From the NCBI RefSeq assembly GCF_028583425.1, contig NC_072796.1, positions 143,043,464 through 143,107,463 of the forward strand: DNA of 64,000 bases, read 5' to 3'. Origin of the DNA: Eublepharis macularius (lineage: Eukaryota > Chordata > Lepidosauria > Squamata > Eublepharidae). The notes below the pieces were generated by a model. The model did not search any database. It was not told the DNA's origin and saw only the letters and a list, made by a program, of their open reading frames with translations. Numbering within the stretch: position 1 is the first letter of the stretch; each line of letters starts with the position of its first letter. The translations under genes and the position numbers were made by a program. This document shows positions 39,190-50,733 of the stretch, piece after piece.

Positions 39190-42100
39190 CTGGAACAAAA
39201 AGCACGCTTGAGGTGAGGCGAAAGGAGTTTGGGGCGTGAATGAAGCGGTGGTGGGAACTGCCAGGATCACGGGGCCTTTCCCCCTCATCGTTCTTGCCTT
39301 TAGAAAGGGCAGTAAGAGCTGAATGTGCCACGCCAAGCAAAGCAGCAGCAGCTCAGAATCGCTGGCTGGCAGTGGCCCCGTCGGCATTGCTTGGCAGCGT
39401 GAACCTGTGCACGCCCTCTAGTCCAAACCCCTTGATTTCAGTGGGCTTGGACTTGAGTAGCACTGCATAGGATTGCACTGGGCGGGTCGAGCCAGCCTCT
39501 GTGGGGCCAGAAGACGGATCCTCCCCCATTCCCGATGCCTGCCCTTCCCCTGAACTCACATGGAAGAGAAAGAGCGTCATCTCTGCTTCAGCCAAACGCC
39601 TTCCAATGCACTGGCGTGAGCCGAACCCAAAGGCCAGGGCCTTGAAGCTGTTGTCCTCCTTTCCCAGCCAGCGCTTGGGGCTGTAGAGCTCGGGGTCACT
39701 GAAGACTTCTGGGCTGCGCCCCATCGCGTACAACCCCACCTGGCATAAGGTCTGTCAGGAGGGAGAGAGCGCCTGAGATCCTTAGAGCCGGCCGGATTCC
39801 CCGTTCCCCCAGCTCAGTGCAGGAAATCCCAAGTGACCCTCTGCCAGCACAAGATTCTTCGAATGATCAGTCAAAATCCTCAGCCATCGGGCTCTTCCTG
39901 GGAGAGGGATTTGAAGGGGGGTGGATGGCAGTTTCCCTCCGCCTTCTCCTGGATAATCATGCCCAGTGCCCCCCCCTTTCCTCCTCGTAGGCCTTGTCTC
40001 ATCCTACCTGCCCAGTGCCTCCTTGGCAAGCAAAAAGGGGATTGGCCAAGCACCTAAGCGGGTGGGGTGCCCCCTCTGGCCCTGATCTTTGAGCCAAAGC
40101 ACCTGGCTCCTTCATACGGCTTGAGATCCACTTCTCCACCATCATTAGCCATCGCATCCTTCCCTTCCTTTGGGGATTCCACCTCTTCTGGGAGTAATAT
40201 ATCTAAAGCGTCCCTACACCAGATCAGAGCGTTGGTCCCCGTGGCCCAGGACTCTCTTCTTTTCCAGTGGAGGGGCCCCCTCTGCCCACTTTTGAGGGCC
40301 CTGAGGGGAAGGGCAGCTCTGCTTGTCAGTCCATCCCAGAGCCTGCAGAAGTGGGCCAAGAACCCCTCTGCCCCGTGGTGATCTTAATGGCTCTTGGAAG
40401 GCCGCAGCCTCGGAGCTGCCCCCTTGTCAACAGGCTGAGGCTCCCAGCAAGTGACTAAGGAGCCTGAGGACTAAGAAGAAAGCAGGAGATGTGACCCACC
40501 CTGACTGTCCTTTCACAACAGCCCTGCAAAGGCTCCAGCAGAGGCGATTCTTGCCCAGATGTCTGAGATCCTTTCGAAGTGCAGACTGACTGTACCCCCT
40601 AATACGTCCAGAGGGTAATCTACAGCAAGGGTGGCCAGCTTTTATATTCCCATCTCCCCCCTCCCTTCCCCCCGTCCAGGACATGTGAGGGAGGCCCTGT
40701 TGTGATGTTCTTACATGGAACAAACAGCGGTGCATTTCTACTTCATTGAGCAGCTACAGATATTACATTCAATACCAGGAAAGACGCAACAGAACTCTGT
40801 TGGCTTTCTCACAATGGTTAGAAATGAAACTGAGCAACTCTGAATGATTGCATGGGAAATCTTAATAGCTGACTAGAAGTATGCAAATTAAAGCCACACA
40901 AAATTCCCTTTTACAGTTTGCAGGCGCACAAAAGTGAGCCGGCACGTGCCCTAAGAGATTACCACCTCCCTCTAGTCTTCATAAAAGTTACACAAAACAC
41001 AAACTTGGTGGTACAAATAATACATTGCGTGTGAGCCGGTTCTTGCTACATTGGATCGACTGCATGAGATTCTGCTTCTGCAGCTGTACTAGAATCTCTT
41101 GCATGGGGTCTGCGGGACGTAGGTATCATTGGACAACTTGAGAAACTTAAAAGAGCTTAAAAACAAATTGGCAGCGTCCAGAGGTGGGGGCAGGTGAGGA
41201 GGCCTCAAAGGTGCACCCAGCCTGCAGGCCCCCAATTTGCCCCCCTCGATCCTTGTGTCTCAGGACAGCCAAAGATGTGAGAGGCATACGAAATGCTCAG
41301 GCCCTTTAGGGTGGGGTGGAGGGGTGACCATACAAGCCAGTGAATACTCACCCCAGCCGGCACGCAGTAATTCTGAATCACCACATCTTGTGTTGGGTAG
41401 CGCTGTACTGTAATGCCCACAGGGTAGAGCCTGCAACAGAAATGGTACCCTTGGCTGCTGTTTGATCTTTGCAAGGTGGATTACACAGCGTAATCCAGTA
41501 GCACCTTTAAGACTAACCAGCTTTATTGCAGCATAAGCTTTCGAGAGCTACAGCTCTCTTCGTCAGATGCATCTGATGAAGAGAGCTGTGGCTCTCGAAA
41601 GCTTATGCGGCAATAAAGCTGGTTAGTCTTAAAGGTGCTGCTGGACTCTTTGCTATTTTGCTACTGCAAACTAGCACAGCTAACTCCTCTGGATCTATGA
41701 ACATCGCTGTAATGATATTCAATTGCTGAATGAAACAAACAAACCAATAGCAGGAGTAGGAAATGGCTGCTGCCAGGAGAGGATCGGAGAAAATGGCTGC
41801 CACGTGAGCAGGAAATGCGGAACTTTCCTACTCATACGGCAGCCACCCAGTCTTTCTTACAGTCGTTCCCAAAACATCACAAAAAAGCAAGTCGAAACGT
41901 TGGGGAAACCTGAGAAATGCACAAATGGTGGGGAAAAACTTGCTTGCCAATGGTATTGAAGCCGGGACAGACGATCTAAGAGAAAACCACTTTGCTTGTA
42001 TACCTGCTCTCAGTTGGGTGCCCCCCCCAGCAGCAGGATTCTCCTCCGGGGAGGTGGGGAGCAATACCAGGAGAAATTGTCACAGGTTCACAACTCTGGT

Positions 42101-45100
42101 CATGGAATAACTTGCGGTTGTCTCTCTGGATAAGCCACCCCACACCCTCTCATTAAACCAATGCTGGAAGGACCCTGGCACCAGAAGTCAATTGACTGGG
42201 CAAGGAAACCCAACACCTTTCCCCTTTCTTCTGTTCCTGACCATTGCAGGTGGAACGTGGAGGGCAGGAAGCCAATCCCAGGACCACACAACTGTAGCCA
42301 CACCCCCAGCTAGGCCAGCACAGCCTCCCTTTTCCAAAGGTTGGCGTGTGGCTCCGAGACGGGGCCTGCGGCTCTGGAGTTCTCCCCTGAGGAGCAGAAG
42401 GTCCCTTGGTGTCAACGCCGCATACTGAAGATGGTCTTTTAGGCAGGCCTCTGCAGTTGACCACGGGGAGGCCTGGGCCACGGAATGGCGCTGCCTTTGA
42501 GGCTGTTGACAGAAGGCCAAACGGGGAGCAGGGGCGCTGCCTTAACGGTGGGCAGCATTTTTATTGTAATATTGTGCCTCAGGCAGCTTTTAGTCTGCCC
42601 TGAGGGCCTGTTGCTAGGGTGGAAAGGAAGATACAAAGGATTTGACCGAATGCGAGTGAATATCCTGGATTTTCTGGGTGTTTGATGTGGAGAGCGATGA
42701 ACCCCTGTCCCCCTCCCCTTCCTTACCTTAGAGTCTCCTTGATGGCTGCCTTCAGTAGGGGCAGGCAGTTCAGGAGCTTGGAGAGCTCCTTGGGCCCCTT
42801 GGCCTCCACAGCTGTGATCTCTTCCCTAATCGCTGTCTGGATGTGTGGGTTGCGGGCCAGTTCGAAGAGGGTGAAGAGCAGAGGCATGGCTGTCTGAAGG
42901 CAAAAAGGGCATAGTCAGAGAGAGGCTTGTCCACGGGGCATCTTTCATAGGCCAGCCAGAACTGCCACTGTGGCTGATGGGATTCCGAACTACGTCCCAA
43001 GCCACTGTTTTCAGAAGTTCTGGCTCCAAATGGTGGCCGAGATGCTGATACAAAACAAGGAAGCCGCACTGCGCTTGGGTGTGCTGAAACAGGCACACTG
43101 GGCGGGGATCACTCTGAACCAGGGCTTTTTTTCAGGGGGGACGCGGGGGAACGGAGTTCCAGCACCTCTTGAAAATAGTCACATGGCTGGTGGCCCCGCC
43201 CCCTGATCTCCAGACAGAGGGGAGTTTAGGTGGCCCTCTGCGTCGCCAAACAGCGCAGAGGGCAATCTAAACTCCCCTCTGTCAGGAGATCAGGGGGCAG
43301 GGCCACCGGCCATGTGACCCTTTTCACTGAGGGCAATTTAAACTTTTAAAAACTCCCTCCTTGTTCCAGCTGACCCAAAGTGACATCATTGTGCGGTCCT
43401 GGGAGCATGCGCGCACTTTGCGCACGTGCACGTGGTACCAGGGGCACCACCCCCTGCCAGGAGTTGCCCCCCGTGCTGGCAACCCACTGAGTTCCACCAC
43501 CTCTTTTCCCAGAAAAAGAAGCCCTGCTCTGAACCCCTCCCGCACACGGAGTGTTGCCTGTGGTGGGCAGCTGTACTGCCTAGGAAGCAATAGCCACAAC
43601 CTGCCTCCAGACAACATTTAGTCCCACCATGCTTCTGCCCAGGCATCGCTATGCGGCAAACTCACTGTGTCTACACCTCCAGCCGTGAACTCCGTCATGT
43701 TGGCCTTGATGGAGTCCAGCGGGAGTTCGTCCTGCAGCAGTAACTCCGCCATGATGCCAGAGTATTTGCGGGGCTTCCCGAGGCAGAATTCTTGGTATAT
43801 GTTCTGAATGCATTTGTCGGCTGGAGAAGCAAGAAGATGGCCATGAAGCCACCGCTAGCCCTGGCGAGGCTCCCTGCTTGCCTTGAGCCCGTTTTTTTTT
43901 TAAAACTTCATGCTCTTTTAAACTTATTAATAGCCCACCTTTATCGCTGAGATTCAAGGTGGGTAACATAGTCTAAAACAAGGCAATCCAATAGTGTGAG
44001 AGTGCTAATAATGAGTGCCATAGGACTAGGAATACAAAATTTAGAAACCACACAAAGAAGGATGAGGCATGATGTGTTACAGAATGCAGAGAAGGGGACC
44101 GCAGAATTAGAGCAGAACAGGAGGCCAAGAATTGTTCTGGGCCTGGAAACAAGATGACTCCCAGCGACCTCTGCTATTGGGGGAGTGAAGAAGCTGAGCT
44201 CTCTTGCCCCGGTCCAAAGTGAAGGCATTTTGATTTGAGATGGAGGCATCATGTGCACAGCTAGTGTTGCCAACCTCCAGGTGGCAGCTGGTGTCCTCCT
44301 GGAATTACAGCTGATCTCCAGGCTACAAACATCTGCTCCTCTGCAGAAAGTGTCAGCTTTGCAGGGTGGACTCCTCATTAGACCCTGCTGAGCTCTCAGA
44401 ATGGGCAGACTACTATGGCCACTGTTGAGTTAATTCCATAGCAAAGCTTCCTTTTGCCTTCAGCTGGGCCACTTCCACCACCACCCCCCACTCACCCCCA
44501 GTCCTGCCACATCATATGGGAAGGAGGGGGCGCCCTGCCTCCATGCGTCCCCCCCCCCGCTCACACCCAGAGGGCTGACCGTGCTTGAAGATGATGTCCC
44601 AGGCGTCCATGTGGTCTTGCCAGAGCTTGTGGTTGACCCAGCGCATGAGGCCCGGCGGGATGAACAGCAAGGGCAAGGTGGTCTGCAGCATTGTCTCCAA
44701 GGCCTGGATGAAGCGCTGGGACTCGGCGCTGGGGCTCTCCTCCAGCAGGCCCAGGCGCTCCCCGTACAAGGCATAGGAGCTGGCTGCCGGGGGGGGGGGA
44801 CGGGGGGACAGAGTCAGGCGAGGCCGTGGGGCTGGAGGCTGGTCACCGTAGCCACCGGCCACCACTCCCCCTTCTCAGAGCAATGGCAAGAAGCCCGCCC
44901 GCCCGCCCGCCCTCCCGCCCGTCTCTTTCTCTTTGGGCCACTTAACCCCTGGCAGCATTTCTCTGCCGAAGAGCACCCCCAGGTCACTTGCAATGGGTCC
45001 CACACAGAGAATTTTCAAGTCCTCCATCTCTCTCCCCACAAACAAGAATATAATGGCTATTTTCCTTTGTGTGTGCGACTGTATCCTGCTACACACACAC

Positions 45101-48100
45101 CCTTGCACAAGGGTGTGTAAATATCCCGGAAAAGATATTGCAATTAAGGGAACAGAAAGTGGTGGCCTAGCCCACCCCCAGAGAAACACTGCTGCCCCCA
45201 CCCCAGCCACCAGCACAGAGTCAGAAGAAGGAGCAAAAGGAGTGTCCACTTAGACCCTCCCCGTCTCCAGGAACCCCTCCTGCGAGGCTGGCAGCCCTCC
45301 TGGGGCCTTCTCTGTGGGCTGGGATGTGGCATATCCCTCCATGGCATGGATGGAGAAGGTGGGGCTGTCCATGGGCCACTATTTGAGCCATGTGGTATGC
45401 CAGGAGGGAGGGGCTGGCCTGGTCTGGTTGAGAAGTTGCTAAGAGCTTCAGAGAGAAGCAGTGGGGGGGGCCTTGCATTTGGGGTGGGGCTGCAGGGCAA
45501 GGGGCCTCTACGCACTGCCCTACCTTCCAAGGTGAAGCAGAAGAGGTCGTGGCGGAGGTCAACTGTGAGCAAGCGCCGGGTGTTCTTCCTCACCCGCCGG
45601 TGCATGAACTCGACAAAGTCCTCCGCCACCGTGTTGAGGAAGGGCAGGAACTTGTGGGTGCCCGCGGGGCTGATCACCTCCTTGTTGAGAACCAGCCGGT
45701 CGGAGCGCCACTCCTCCCCGTTCCTGCATGATTCAAGCACGAGGGTGAGGCAGGGGACCAGAGGGCCATTGCTGGCCGGAAGATGCAACCTGAAGGGCCC
45801 ACCTTGCACTAGCCCCCCACCCCCCAGTTTCCCATACCCCCACCGACGTTTCCGGTGCTGCCTTAGCTCCCCTTCCCGGGTCTTTCCCAGCCTGGCTCCC
45901 CAAAGTCCCTGCTTAACGAAAAATGGCAGGGGCGAGCCCAGGGCCTCCTCTGTATAAGGCAGGGGTGGGGAGCTACCAGACTGGCAGCAGCCGTCCCCCG
46001 CTTCATTATAAAAGGGACAGAAATGCTAAATCAGACCGCTGATCACACAAGGCTCGTCTGGGGGCGCTGACTGCCCCCCGGGGGCCTTTCCAGCAGAACT
46101 CGCCCCTGAGAACCTTTAGCTGGAAATACTGGGATTGGGACGGGGTCCAGTGGCTAAGGCCAAACAAGCAGAAGCTGAATCCAGACAAGATGGAGGTGAT
46201 GCTGGGTTAAGAGCCTGGGGTACTCACAGACCCTGCCTCATTGTTGGAAAAGCAGGTGGGTGGGGTGGCCGGGAGTGTTTTCTGTGGACATTTGGTTTGC
46301 CAACTGTCTCCTATCTTAGACTCAAGTGGTCTGGCCCTGCTAATACGTTCTTTGGTAACCTCACAGTTAGACTTCTGCAACACACTTTACATGGGACTGC
46401 CCTTGAAGACACCCCAGAAACTTCAGCGGCTTCAGAGTGCAGTGGAGCCCATTTCTTGTCCGGGGTTGGCCATCTGGCCTATTTTAAAGCAGCCACCTCG
46501 ATTGCCGGTTTGTCTCCAAGTTCAATTCAAAGTGTGGGCTGTGACCTTTAAACTATGACCCATGTACCCTAAGCTCCGCCTCCCCCCGAACGTCCTCGTG
46601 CACCTCCTACAGTCCTGAGGTCGCCACCTTCTGATTGTTCCCACGCTCAAGGTGACTGCCTTGGCATCTGCTAGAGGCCGTGCCTTCTTCGCAGCGGCTC
46701 CCGCCTTGTGGAATGGGCTCCCAAGGGAGGGGCAGAGGGGCACCGTCTAGAGAAGTTTATAGGAGGCACTGAAAGGCTGTAAAATTGCCAGGACTTTTCA
46801 TGGCCTTGAATTTGCAGGCATTTTCTTGGGTGGGGGGTTGCTAATAGGGTTTTATTGTACTCGGGATTCTTAACCACATTAAGCCACAAATCAAAGGCAG
46901 GGTATGAATATTGTAACGAAGAGGTAAATGCAAAGCACGGAGCTGTGAATGGGAAAAGCCGACCCTCCATTCTGCCCCTTCGTTGCCCTCACTTACAATA
47001 GAAAGATGCCACATTTGTGGTTCCGTAGCGCACGGTGGGCAATCCAGGAATCGATGCCCATTCGGCGTGGGTAGATGCCCTCTGACTGGAAGAGCTGGGC
47101 TGCGTCCCGGGGGAGGAGCACGTTGACGCTGCTGTGGGTGCCCACAGTCTCCCTGCCGAATGAGAGGAGAGAGTCCAGCCCTTGAGTGGACAGGCAAGCC
47201 TGGCAGGCGGCAGGGGCCTCTGGCCACGGCTGGCTCTAACCTGGCCACGTTTCAGCCCTGGCAAGAGTGGCCCTTGAAATCTGCTCTGGGATTTGTGAAA
47301 CAGTCACAGGCAGAAGACCAGAGTTCAGGCCTCAAACAGGAAGATTCCTCGTCCACCGTTTTACAGCTCGGCTCTCCATTACAGCTGCAAGACCAGGATG
47401 CCTACATTTCCCATCAAAACTTGAGGGAAGCTGACAAGTGTCCTACCTGTGTCAGGCGTCACTTGTAGCTTGGCTCTCATCAGAAACAAAGGGTTGGTCT
47501 CAAAAAAGGGTTAGATGCATCTCCTATCATCTATATATATAAAGACAAGTGGCCTGACTGACTCATCATCGTCCAGCCCAAACTCCTGGACCTAGGAACA
47601 TGAAATTTGGGGAGAATGTTCCTTTCATGATGTAAACACCCACTAAGAAGGGATTTTAAGAAATTTGCCCCCTAAGGAGGTCAAAAGGGGTAACGTGTTT
47701 TCCCAAAGGGATCCAGCTTCCTTGTGTGGCTGGCAGGTTGCTGCCCACTGCCAGCTCAGCCACTCTTCCCTGATTGGGCCAGCCTTTCAAGGTCATTTGC
47801 ATATGCAGGCTGATTGGGGCTCACAACATTCCATATCTCACCCCCCCCCAGACAGTTAGAAACTAAAAAATGTTACATACCCGTAAGTATTATAATTGGA
47901 TTAAAAGTAGTTAAATGCTGTAGCGAAGTACGGCTATCAGGCTAGTGTGATATAATGACACTGAGACCAAAAAAAAATATCCCGAGCTAACTCACCTTAG
48001 ACACTCTGATGGCATCTGAGCCAGCAGAGGCTAACCGGGAAAGCGGCTGGGGTGGGGGGGTCACGAAGGATAGCTCTGGGGAAAGGTCTGGCAGCGAAGC

Positions 48101-50676
48101 AAAAGGCAAACTCTGTGCTAGAGGCTGCAAGTAAAGCCACCAGCACAGTTCTGCCCCGGGTTGGATGCAACCTGTTGGGGATAAAGGGACCTGCCTGCGC
48201 AAAAGCCACGTGGGATGAGACACCTGGGTGACACTGGGAGGAAGAGCTGCCCGGATCCAGCCCCTGCAGGTGCACTTGGAACAGTCCGTGCCAGTCTCTG
48301 CATTTGGAATCCTGTGCACAGAATCTCAAAATGGATCTGGCGGAGCTGGAAAGAGTGCCGAGGAGGGCAGACCTGATCGTCGAGGGGTTGGCGCACCTTC
48401 TGTCTGAGGGAAGGCCAAAGAACGGGACGTTTTTTCTGTTTACGAAAGAGTGCCAAACAAGGGCAGGGCAGGGCACGGAGAACATGGATAGAGGGAATGT
48501 CTCTTTTCTGATGTTAGAACTTGGGGATAACCGATGAAGTTAACAGACAGCAGCTTCAGGACAGCGAAAATGCTTCTTCATGCCGTACACGATTCATTTA
48601 TGACCCTCATTGGCTCAGGATGTGGGACTGGTAACAGGGGAAGGCCTTTGTCTCCTTAGGGCATGGCCGAAAAGGCACCCAACTAGCCTTTGCAAGTGCC
48701 AAGACAGCTGCGCACACACACACACACACACACACACACGGCTCTTTTGGCACTTGAAAGGCTGATGGGTCAAAAGCTCCACACTATGGGCCCAATCAGG
48801 ATCAGGCCCTCCTGGCATTTTAAAATTACTTCAAAATGATGACAGCATCCACGTTTCTCTATGCAAGACAAGGACACTCAAGGGTAGGGAGAAGCAATAT
48901 TAACCAGGAAGCATAGTGAAGGGGAGGTGAAATTGATACAGCCTTCAGGGAGGCGAAAGAGAAATGCAAAAACTCTCTGAGGAGCGATCTCCGCCAGCTC
49001 TGTCTTTTTAAACTACCCTTCCGTAGAGAGGTGAAATTGACAGAGCCTTTGGTTCTGTCTTTTTAAACTACTCTTCCCAGCTAACACTATGTCTTCCTTT
49101 ATTTGAGCGTCATCCTGTAAGAGGTCTCCTGTAGAGAGGTTTGGACGCCCTCCCATCTAAACTGGCTCATGGCCACTGCTGCAATGCAAACAGGAAGCTG
49201 GATCCCGCAAAGCTCTCTTTAGCTCTTCACCGCCTTCCAGGCTGTCTCCTTTCGTCAGGCCCCAGCCGTACCCTTCCTCCAGCAATGCATCTTCCTGCCA
49301 GATTGGATCAACCTTGACCCACTGCGGAAGAGCCAACATTAAATCAGGCTTGGCATCCTAGATGGGCCCCAAATGCGAAAGCACAACGGTGGTTTCAGAT
49401 AGAGCTAGTTTATTTTGTCACTCCAAGCACACACACACAGACACACGGTCAAACTAGTCATGACTGTGGCCTGTAGTTTCAACCATACATGGCAGAGGGG
49501 AGAGGGGTCTTAACCATTCTACCCACCCAGTTTTATTAGCTGAATTCTCCCTACACAACCTCAGAGCTCCCACTTTCAGTTGGTTAAACTGTCTTGGTTT
49601 GAGCCTTCGTCGTAATTGATTCCTCTTGAGGCTTCCCTTAGCGCAGGCATCCTGAGGTTGACGGCCTCGGAACATGTTGTGAATTTCCTCCATTGTGGAG
49701 GGTCCCATTTGTCCCCCATAGCTAGTGTGTCCACTGACGGACCTCTTCTCCAGGAATCTGTCTTGACCTCTTTGAAAGCCATCTGTGCTCGTGACTGTCA
49801 TTATGTCTCCTCCCTGGGCAATGAATTCCACAACTGAAACAAGTGTTTCAGTTGTGAAATTCAATAACAACAGCATTTGATTTCTGTACTGCCCTTCAGG
49901 ACAACTGAATGCGCACTCAGAGCGGTTTACAAAGTGTGTTGTTATTGTTTCAGTTGGTTAAACTGTGCAGGGTGGGGTGTTGAGCTCCCCTTTCTCTTCC
50001 TCACCAGGCCCCCATTTGCATCATAGCCCAGAGAGCAGTCATTTGCCATTCAAAGATCAGGAGGCATCTATGACATCCCTCTCTCACCCGACTTGACACC
50101 CTCTGGCTGAAAAGGAGAACGCTTCTGGGCACCTGCGCTTCCGTGCTCACCTTTCTTCACTGCTGAGCTGCTCTGGCTTTGCCAGGTAAACTCTTGGAAG
50201 TGCCAGAGCTGCCAGTTGGGGCTCACGGGCTCACAGAGGGGAACAGAAGGCCATCTGGACCAAGACGGGCCACCCACCTACCCCTTGCCCTATCAACCAG
50301 CCCATGTATTCTGGACATGGACAAGCTCCACCCCGCTCCCTGGAGCAGCACCTGGAGCAGGAGTCCCAGAAGTCAGCCGGGGGCCGACACGCAGCCTGCG
50401 ACCGGCAGGCGCTCACCTGTAGATGGGTCCCAAGTGCTGGAAATTCTTTTGCATGATGTAGTGGAGGTTTTGGAAGCTGTTGGTTCTCCAGAACCGGTAG
50501 AGGTTGAACCAGGCATTGTGGCCGCTGCGGGGAATGGCCTCGAAGGGCAGCACCTTGGACGGGCTTGGCTCAGCAGCCACCACCGGGGCCACCGAGCGGC
50601 AGGACGGCCCTGCCCAGAAGGAGCGAGACAGGCTACCGCGGGCCGCCCGGGGGCTCAGCCGACTGCTGGCTCCCAT
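39076..50676 (-). CDS. CYP11B: CYP11B, mitochondrial steroid 11-beta-hydroxylase/aldosterone synthase, complete
   Basis: Nine minus-strand exons (50676-50417, 47152-46997, 45723-45524, 44783-44580, 43820-43666, 42893-42727, 41430-41352, 39751-39560, 39189-39076) join in frame to 508 codons. Number and phases fit the mammalian CYP11B genes (nine exons, 503 residues). The N-terminus is an Arg/Ser-rich mitochondrial leader. The mature part starts near VLPFEAIPRSG. The I-helix reads TEFTAGGVDTTA (to about residue 327), ExxR is KETLR (E378-R381), and the haem loop is FGFGSRQCIGRR with Cys455. The family takes electrons from adrenodoxin and hydroxylates 11-deoxysteroids at C11, in some members continuing at C18 to aldosterone. 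Sequence such as CIQNIYQE and MAELLLQDELPLDSIKAN separates it from CYP11A1. No frame break was seen. It converges with the TBC gene, 2.0 kb apart. Confidence 0.95.
39560..39751 (-). CDS. CYP11B: CYP11B exon 8 (haem-binding loop)
   Basis: This 192-bp exon runs from acceptor ctgacag to donor gtgagt. It encodes the PELYSPKRWL meander and FGFGSRQCIGRRLAEAEM, whose Cys ligates the haem iron. Confidence 0.96.
39752..41351 (-). other. CYP11B: CYP11B intron 7
   Basis: This 1.6-kb intron has an A+T-richer block at 40,700-41,160 that looks inserted but matches nothing I know. Confidence 0.5.
41352..41430 (-). CDS. CYP11B: CYP11B exon 7
   Basis: This 79-bp exon runs from acceptor gttgcag to donor gtgagt. 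It encodes LYPVGITVQRYPTQDVVIQN and YCVPAG. Confidence 0.94.
41488..41700. repeat. Palindromic repeat in CYP11B intron 7-6 boundary region
   Basis: It is nearly complete: CCAGTAGCACCTTTAAGACT on the left and AGTCTTAAAGGTGCTGCTGG on the right, around a TCAGATGCATCTGA centre. It lies in intron 6. Confidence 0.85.
42727..42893 (-). CDS. CYP11B: CYP11B exon 6 (K-helix)
   Basis: This 167-bp exon runs from acceptor ccttcag to donor gtaagg. It starts TAMPLLFTLFELARNPHIQT (Ala at the position equivalent to human 320) and ends KAAIKETL(R), the ExxR motif. Confidence 0.95.
43120..43526. mobile_element. hAT-type miniature element, copy 2 (CYP11B intron 5)
   Basis: Ends are CAGGGCTTTTTTTCAG and AGAAAAAGAAGCCCTG. 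Both flanks are exactly CTCTGAAC (43112-43119 and 43527-43534), a perfect 8-bp target repeat. An internal palindrome centres on GTGGCCCTCTGCG (near 43,230). Confidence 0.9.
43666..43820 (-). CDS. CYP11B: CYP11B exon 5 (I-helix)
   Basis: This 155-bp exon runs from acceptor ttctccag to donor gtgagt. It ends SIKANMTEFTAGGVDT, the oxygen-binding I-helix. The residue equivalent to human 288 is Gly, in YSGIMAELL. Confidence 0.95.
43905..44135 (-). repeat. Dispersed repeat, same family as 20.76 kb
   Basis: CCCACCTTTATCGCTGAGAT, CAAGGCAATCCAATAGTG and GGACTAGGAATACAAAAT match the 33.9-kb copy. It lies in intron 4 of CYP11B. Confidence 0.6.
44264..44400. repeat. GGGTTGCCAAC-family repeat, partial
   Basis: GTGTTGCCAACCTCCAGGTG, TCCTCCTGGAATTACAGCTG and CAGCTTTGCAGGGTGGACTC align with the 12.4-kb copy. 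It lies in intron 4 of CYP11B. Confidence 0.65.
44580..44783 (-). CDS. CYP11B: CYP11B exon 4
   Basis: This 204-bp exon runs from acceptor ccggcag to donor gtcagc. It encodes SSYALYGERLGLLEESPSAE and the stretch ending WDIIFKH. Confidence 0.94.
45524..45723 (-). CDS. CYP11B: CYP11B exon 3
   Basis: This 200-bp exon runs from acceptor catgcag to donor gtaggg. It begins NGEEWRSDRLVLNKEVISPA (C-helix with the WR motif) and ends in LFCFTLE. Confidence 0.95.
46180..46760 (+). mobile_element. CR1/L2-clade LINE fragment (end of reverse transcriptase ORF)
   Basis: The frames read SQLDFCNTLYMGLPLKTPQK, LQRLQSAVEPIS and VQFKVWAVTF, then, after a frame change, RAFFAAAPALWNGLP. These match the C-terminal part of CR1/L2-type ORF2. 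It is a truncated copy in intron 2 of CYP11B, inserted opposite to the gene. The true left boundary is unclear. Confidence 0.75.
46997..47152 (-). CDS. CYP11B: CYP11B exon 2
   Basis: This 156-bp exon runs from acceptor cggcag to donor gtaagt. It encodes ETVGTHSSVNVLLPRDAAQL through WIAHRALRNHKCGIFL. The donor splits a Leu codon (TT|G). Confidence 0.93.
47395..47478. repeat. Partial copy of the 58.8-kb miniature element
   Basis: It matches one arm: GATGCCTACATTTCCCATCA, AAACTTGAGGGAAGCTGACA, CACTTGTAGCTTGGCTCTCA. It lies in intron 1 of CYP11B. Confidence 0.8.
47530..47945 (+). mobile_element. Non-autonomous Helitron
   Basis: It starts TCTATATATATAAAG after a host A and ends CGAAGTACGGCTATCAGGCTAG before a T, fitting the Helitron 5'-TC and 3'-CTRR termini and AT target. 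The body has GACTCATCATCGTCCAGCCC and GGACCTAGGAACATGAAATT, as in squamate Helitrons. No Rep/helicase coding. It lies in intron 1 of CYP11B, inserted opposite to the gene. Confidence 0.75.
47946..50416 (-). other. CYP11B: CYP11B intron 1, left of exon 1
   Basis: A (CA)n run (48.7 kb), a short self-similar stretch at 48,990-49,080 (TCTGTCTTTTTAAACTAC twice) and a SINE tail near 49,870-49,950 are visible. No exon was recognised. Confidence 0.5.
48714..48740. repeat. (CA)n microsatellite
   Basis: This is an alternating CA run of about 27 bp in intron 1 of CYP11B. Confidence 0.95.
50417..50676 (-). CDS. CYP11B: CYP11B exon 1 (leader and first helix)
   Basis: It has 260 coding bases from the ATG to donor gtgagc. 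It encodes MGASSRLSPRAARGSLSRSF, a typical mitochondrial targeting peptide, then VLPFEAIP and the HLGPIY(R) segment. Phase is 2 at the end. Confidence 0.93.
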
Positions 50677-50733
50677 GGCGATCTCCTGCTTCAGCCCGTC
50701 CGTCCCTCTGCAAAGGAGGAGTGGGGGGTATGG

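Noticed and set aside
48339-48537. Short open frame beginning MDLAELERVPRRADLIVEG
   Set aside because: It has plausible composition but no recognised family, splice context or neighbour; it lies in a CYP11B intron on the opposite strand.
39076-50676. CYP11A1 (side-chain cleavage enzyme) as identity of the P450
   Set aside because: Sequence around the I-helix and exon 5 (CIQNIYQE, MAELLLQDELPL), and the ending LLTFRPLD, fit CYP11B, not CYP11A1.
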